Part shown: piece after piece, positions 4,925 through 5,571 of the stretch
Numbering within the stretch: the first letter of the stretch is position 1
How the letters are laid out: every line of letters begins with the position of its first letter
Source of the DNA: Roseburia sp.
GTDB taxonomy: Bacteria > Bacillota > Clostridia > Lachnospirales > Lachnospiraceae
Reading direction: 5' to 3'
Assembly: GCA_017621905.1 (NCBI GenBank)
Contig: JAGASC010000262.1
Coordinates: 1 to 5,571, forward strand
Length of the DNA: 5,571 nt
Notes under the pieces: generated by a model
Databases searched by the model: none
What the model was told of the DNA's origin: nothing
Seen by the model: the letters and a program-made list of their open reading frames with translations, nothing else
Translations under genes and position numbers: made by a program

Positions 4925-5571
4925 ATGGTGAAGTCGGTTTTAGACTATGGTGCTGTAGGAGATGGGATTTGTGATGATTATGCAGCAATTCAGGCTGCAC
5001 TCGACAGCGGCGCGGAAGAAATTGTAATTCCGCAGGGAATTTATTGTGTTTCTGAGACATTGAAGGTTTCTTCAAACACAAGTATTTCTGCGGATAAAAC
5101 TGCAAAAATTATCATGAAAAGTAAGGCTGGAAAGAAACGAAACGAGTTTCTTCTGAGTAATGCCGATGTAAAAAACGGAAACCGGAGCATTCAGATCACA
5201 GGTGGAATATGGGACGGCAACAACACAGCAAAGGAACATGAAAAACCTGACATCTTCGATCAAGAAGGGTACTCCGGCAGCTTACTCAATTTTGTAAATG
5301 TAGATGGACTTGTTCTAAAAGACATGGTACTGGCGAACTCCGTCACATACTATGTGCGGATGAGCAAACTGCATCATTTTGCTATTGAAGATATCAGCTT
5401 TATCAGTGACAAGTTCGGTGCAAACCAGGATGGACTTCATTTCGGCGGCGATGTGAAGCACGGAACCGTGAAAAATATCCGCGCCTTGTCATTTGGGCAG
5501 ACAAATGATGACCTGATTGCGCTGAATGCAGATGACTCCGTAGAAAGAGTGGAAAATTTTGATTTGGCCCG
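4925..5571 (+). CDS. GH28/pectate-lyase-superfamily right-handed beta-helix protein (3' partial)
   Basis: The frame is open from here to the right edge (215 full codons). Numbered from ATG 4925, residues 5-27 (VLDYGAVGDG.CDDYAAIQAAL) are the N-terminal signature of the Pectate_lyase_3/GH28-related beta-helix group, followed by 'EEIVIPQGIYCV' and short repeating strands ('SIQITGGIWDG', 'LLNFVNVDGLVLKDM', 'FAIEDISFIS'). 'GANQDGLHFGG' (165-175) and 'TNDDLIALNADD' (193-204) line up with the NTD and DD segments that carry the catalytic aspartates of GH28 polygalacturonases; later G-HG and RIK segments would be off-window. No signal peptide or membrane segment is present, so the protein should be cytoplasmic. 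Likely role: hydrolysis or lysis of uronate-containing or related oligosaccharides; substrate uncertain. Family-level fold is confident, reaction is not. It has its own promoter and may be the first gene of an operon. TTG 4919 is an alternative start. Confidence 0.88.
   Translation, partial: MVKSVLDYGAVGDGICDDYAAIQAALDSGAEEIVIPQGIYCVSETLKVSSNTSISADKTAKIIMKSKAGKKRNEFLLSNADVKNGNRSIQITGGIWDGNNTAKEHEKPDIFDQEGYSGSLLNFVNVDGLVLKDMVLANSVTYYVRMSKLHHFAIEDISFISDKFGANQDGLHFGGDVKHGTVKNIRALSFGQTNDDLIALNADDSVERVENFDLA

Noticed and set aside
4857..5263. Minus-strand ORFs across the beta-helix gene start
   Set aside because: They oppose a clear promoter, AGGAGG and family-matching protein on the plus strand.
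1..5571. CRISPR array, tRNA/rRNA, insertion sequence or phage genes
   Set aside because: No regularly spaced short repeats, cloverleaf, transposase or terminal inverted repeats were found.

Overview
The window looks like part of the chromosome of a Gram-positive gut-type anaerobe, most likely a Clostridia/Lachnospiraceae-like Firmicute. This rests on AT-leaning sequence, strong AGGAGG and sigma-A type signals, a C-terminal SPATG sortase signal, and a helical spacer of the 'AYDALTDAQKA' type common on surface proteins of these bacteria. The taxon is an inference; no marker gene is present.

Positions 2-4543 hold the 3' part of one very large plus-strand gene whose start lies left of the window (1513 codons visible). 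It encodes a modular cell-wall-anchored protein. In order it has a truncated and then a complete copy of a jelly-roll, carbohydrate-binding-like module (528-bp period), a third beta-sandwich, and a probable (beta/alpha)8 glycoside hydrolase core with an E-N-E-P motif. These are followed by an Ig-like domain, two divergent small beta-barrel units, another beta-sandwich, a helical spacer, a Gly/Asn/Ser-rich linker, and an SPATG sorting signal with membrane helix and basic tail. I cannot assign the catalytic core to a named GH family, and this is the most novel-looking item in the window.

Positions 4544-4924 are intergenic. A perfect 15-bp-stem hairpin ends the first gene and is followed by a weaker hairpin with a T6 tract. 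Next comes a near-consensus extended -10 sigma-A promoter framed by an 8-bp inverted repeat, then a leader of about 160 nt containing a 15-bp palindrome and a second small palindrome. The leader ends in an AGGAGG ribosome binding site. The second gene therefore seems to be transcribed and regulated separately from the first.

Positions 4925-5571 hold the 5' part of a gene for a right-handed beta-helix protein of the GH28/pectate-lyase superfamily. It runs off the right edge and has no signal peptide. Together the genes suggest a glycan-utilisation locus: a wall-anchored enzyme binds and cuts a polysaccharide outside, and a cytoplasmic beta-helix enzyme processes imported uronate-containing or similar oligosaccharides. 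The substrate cannot be read from this sequence.
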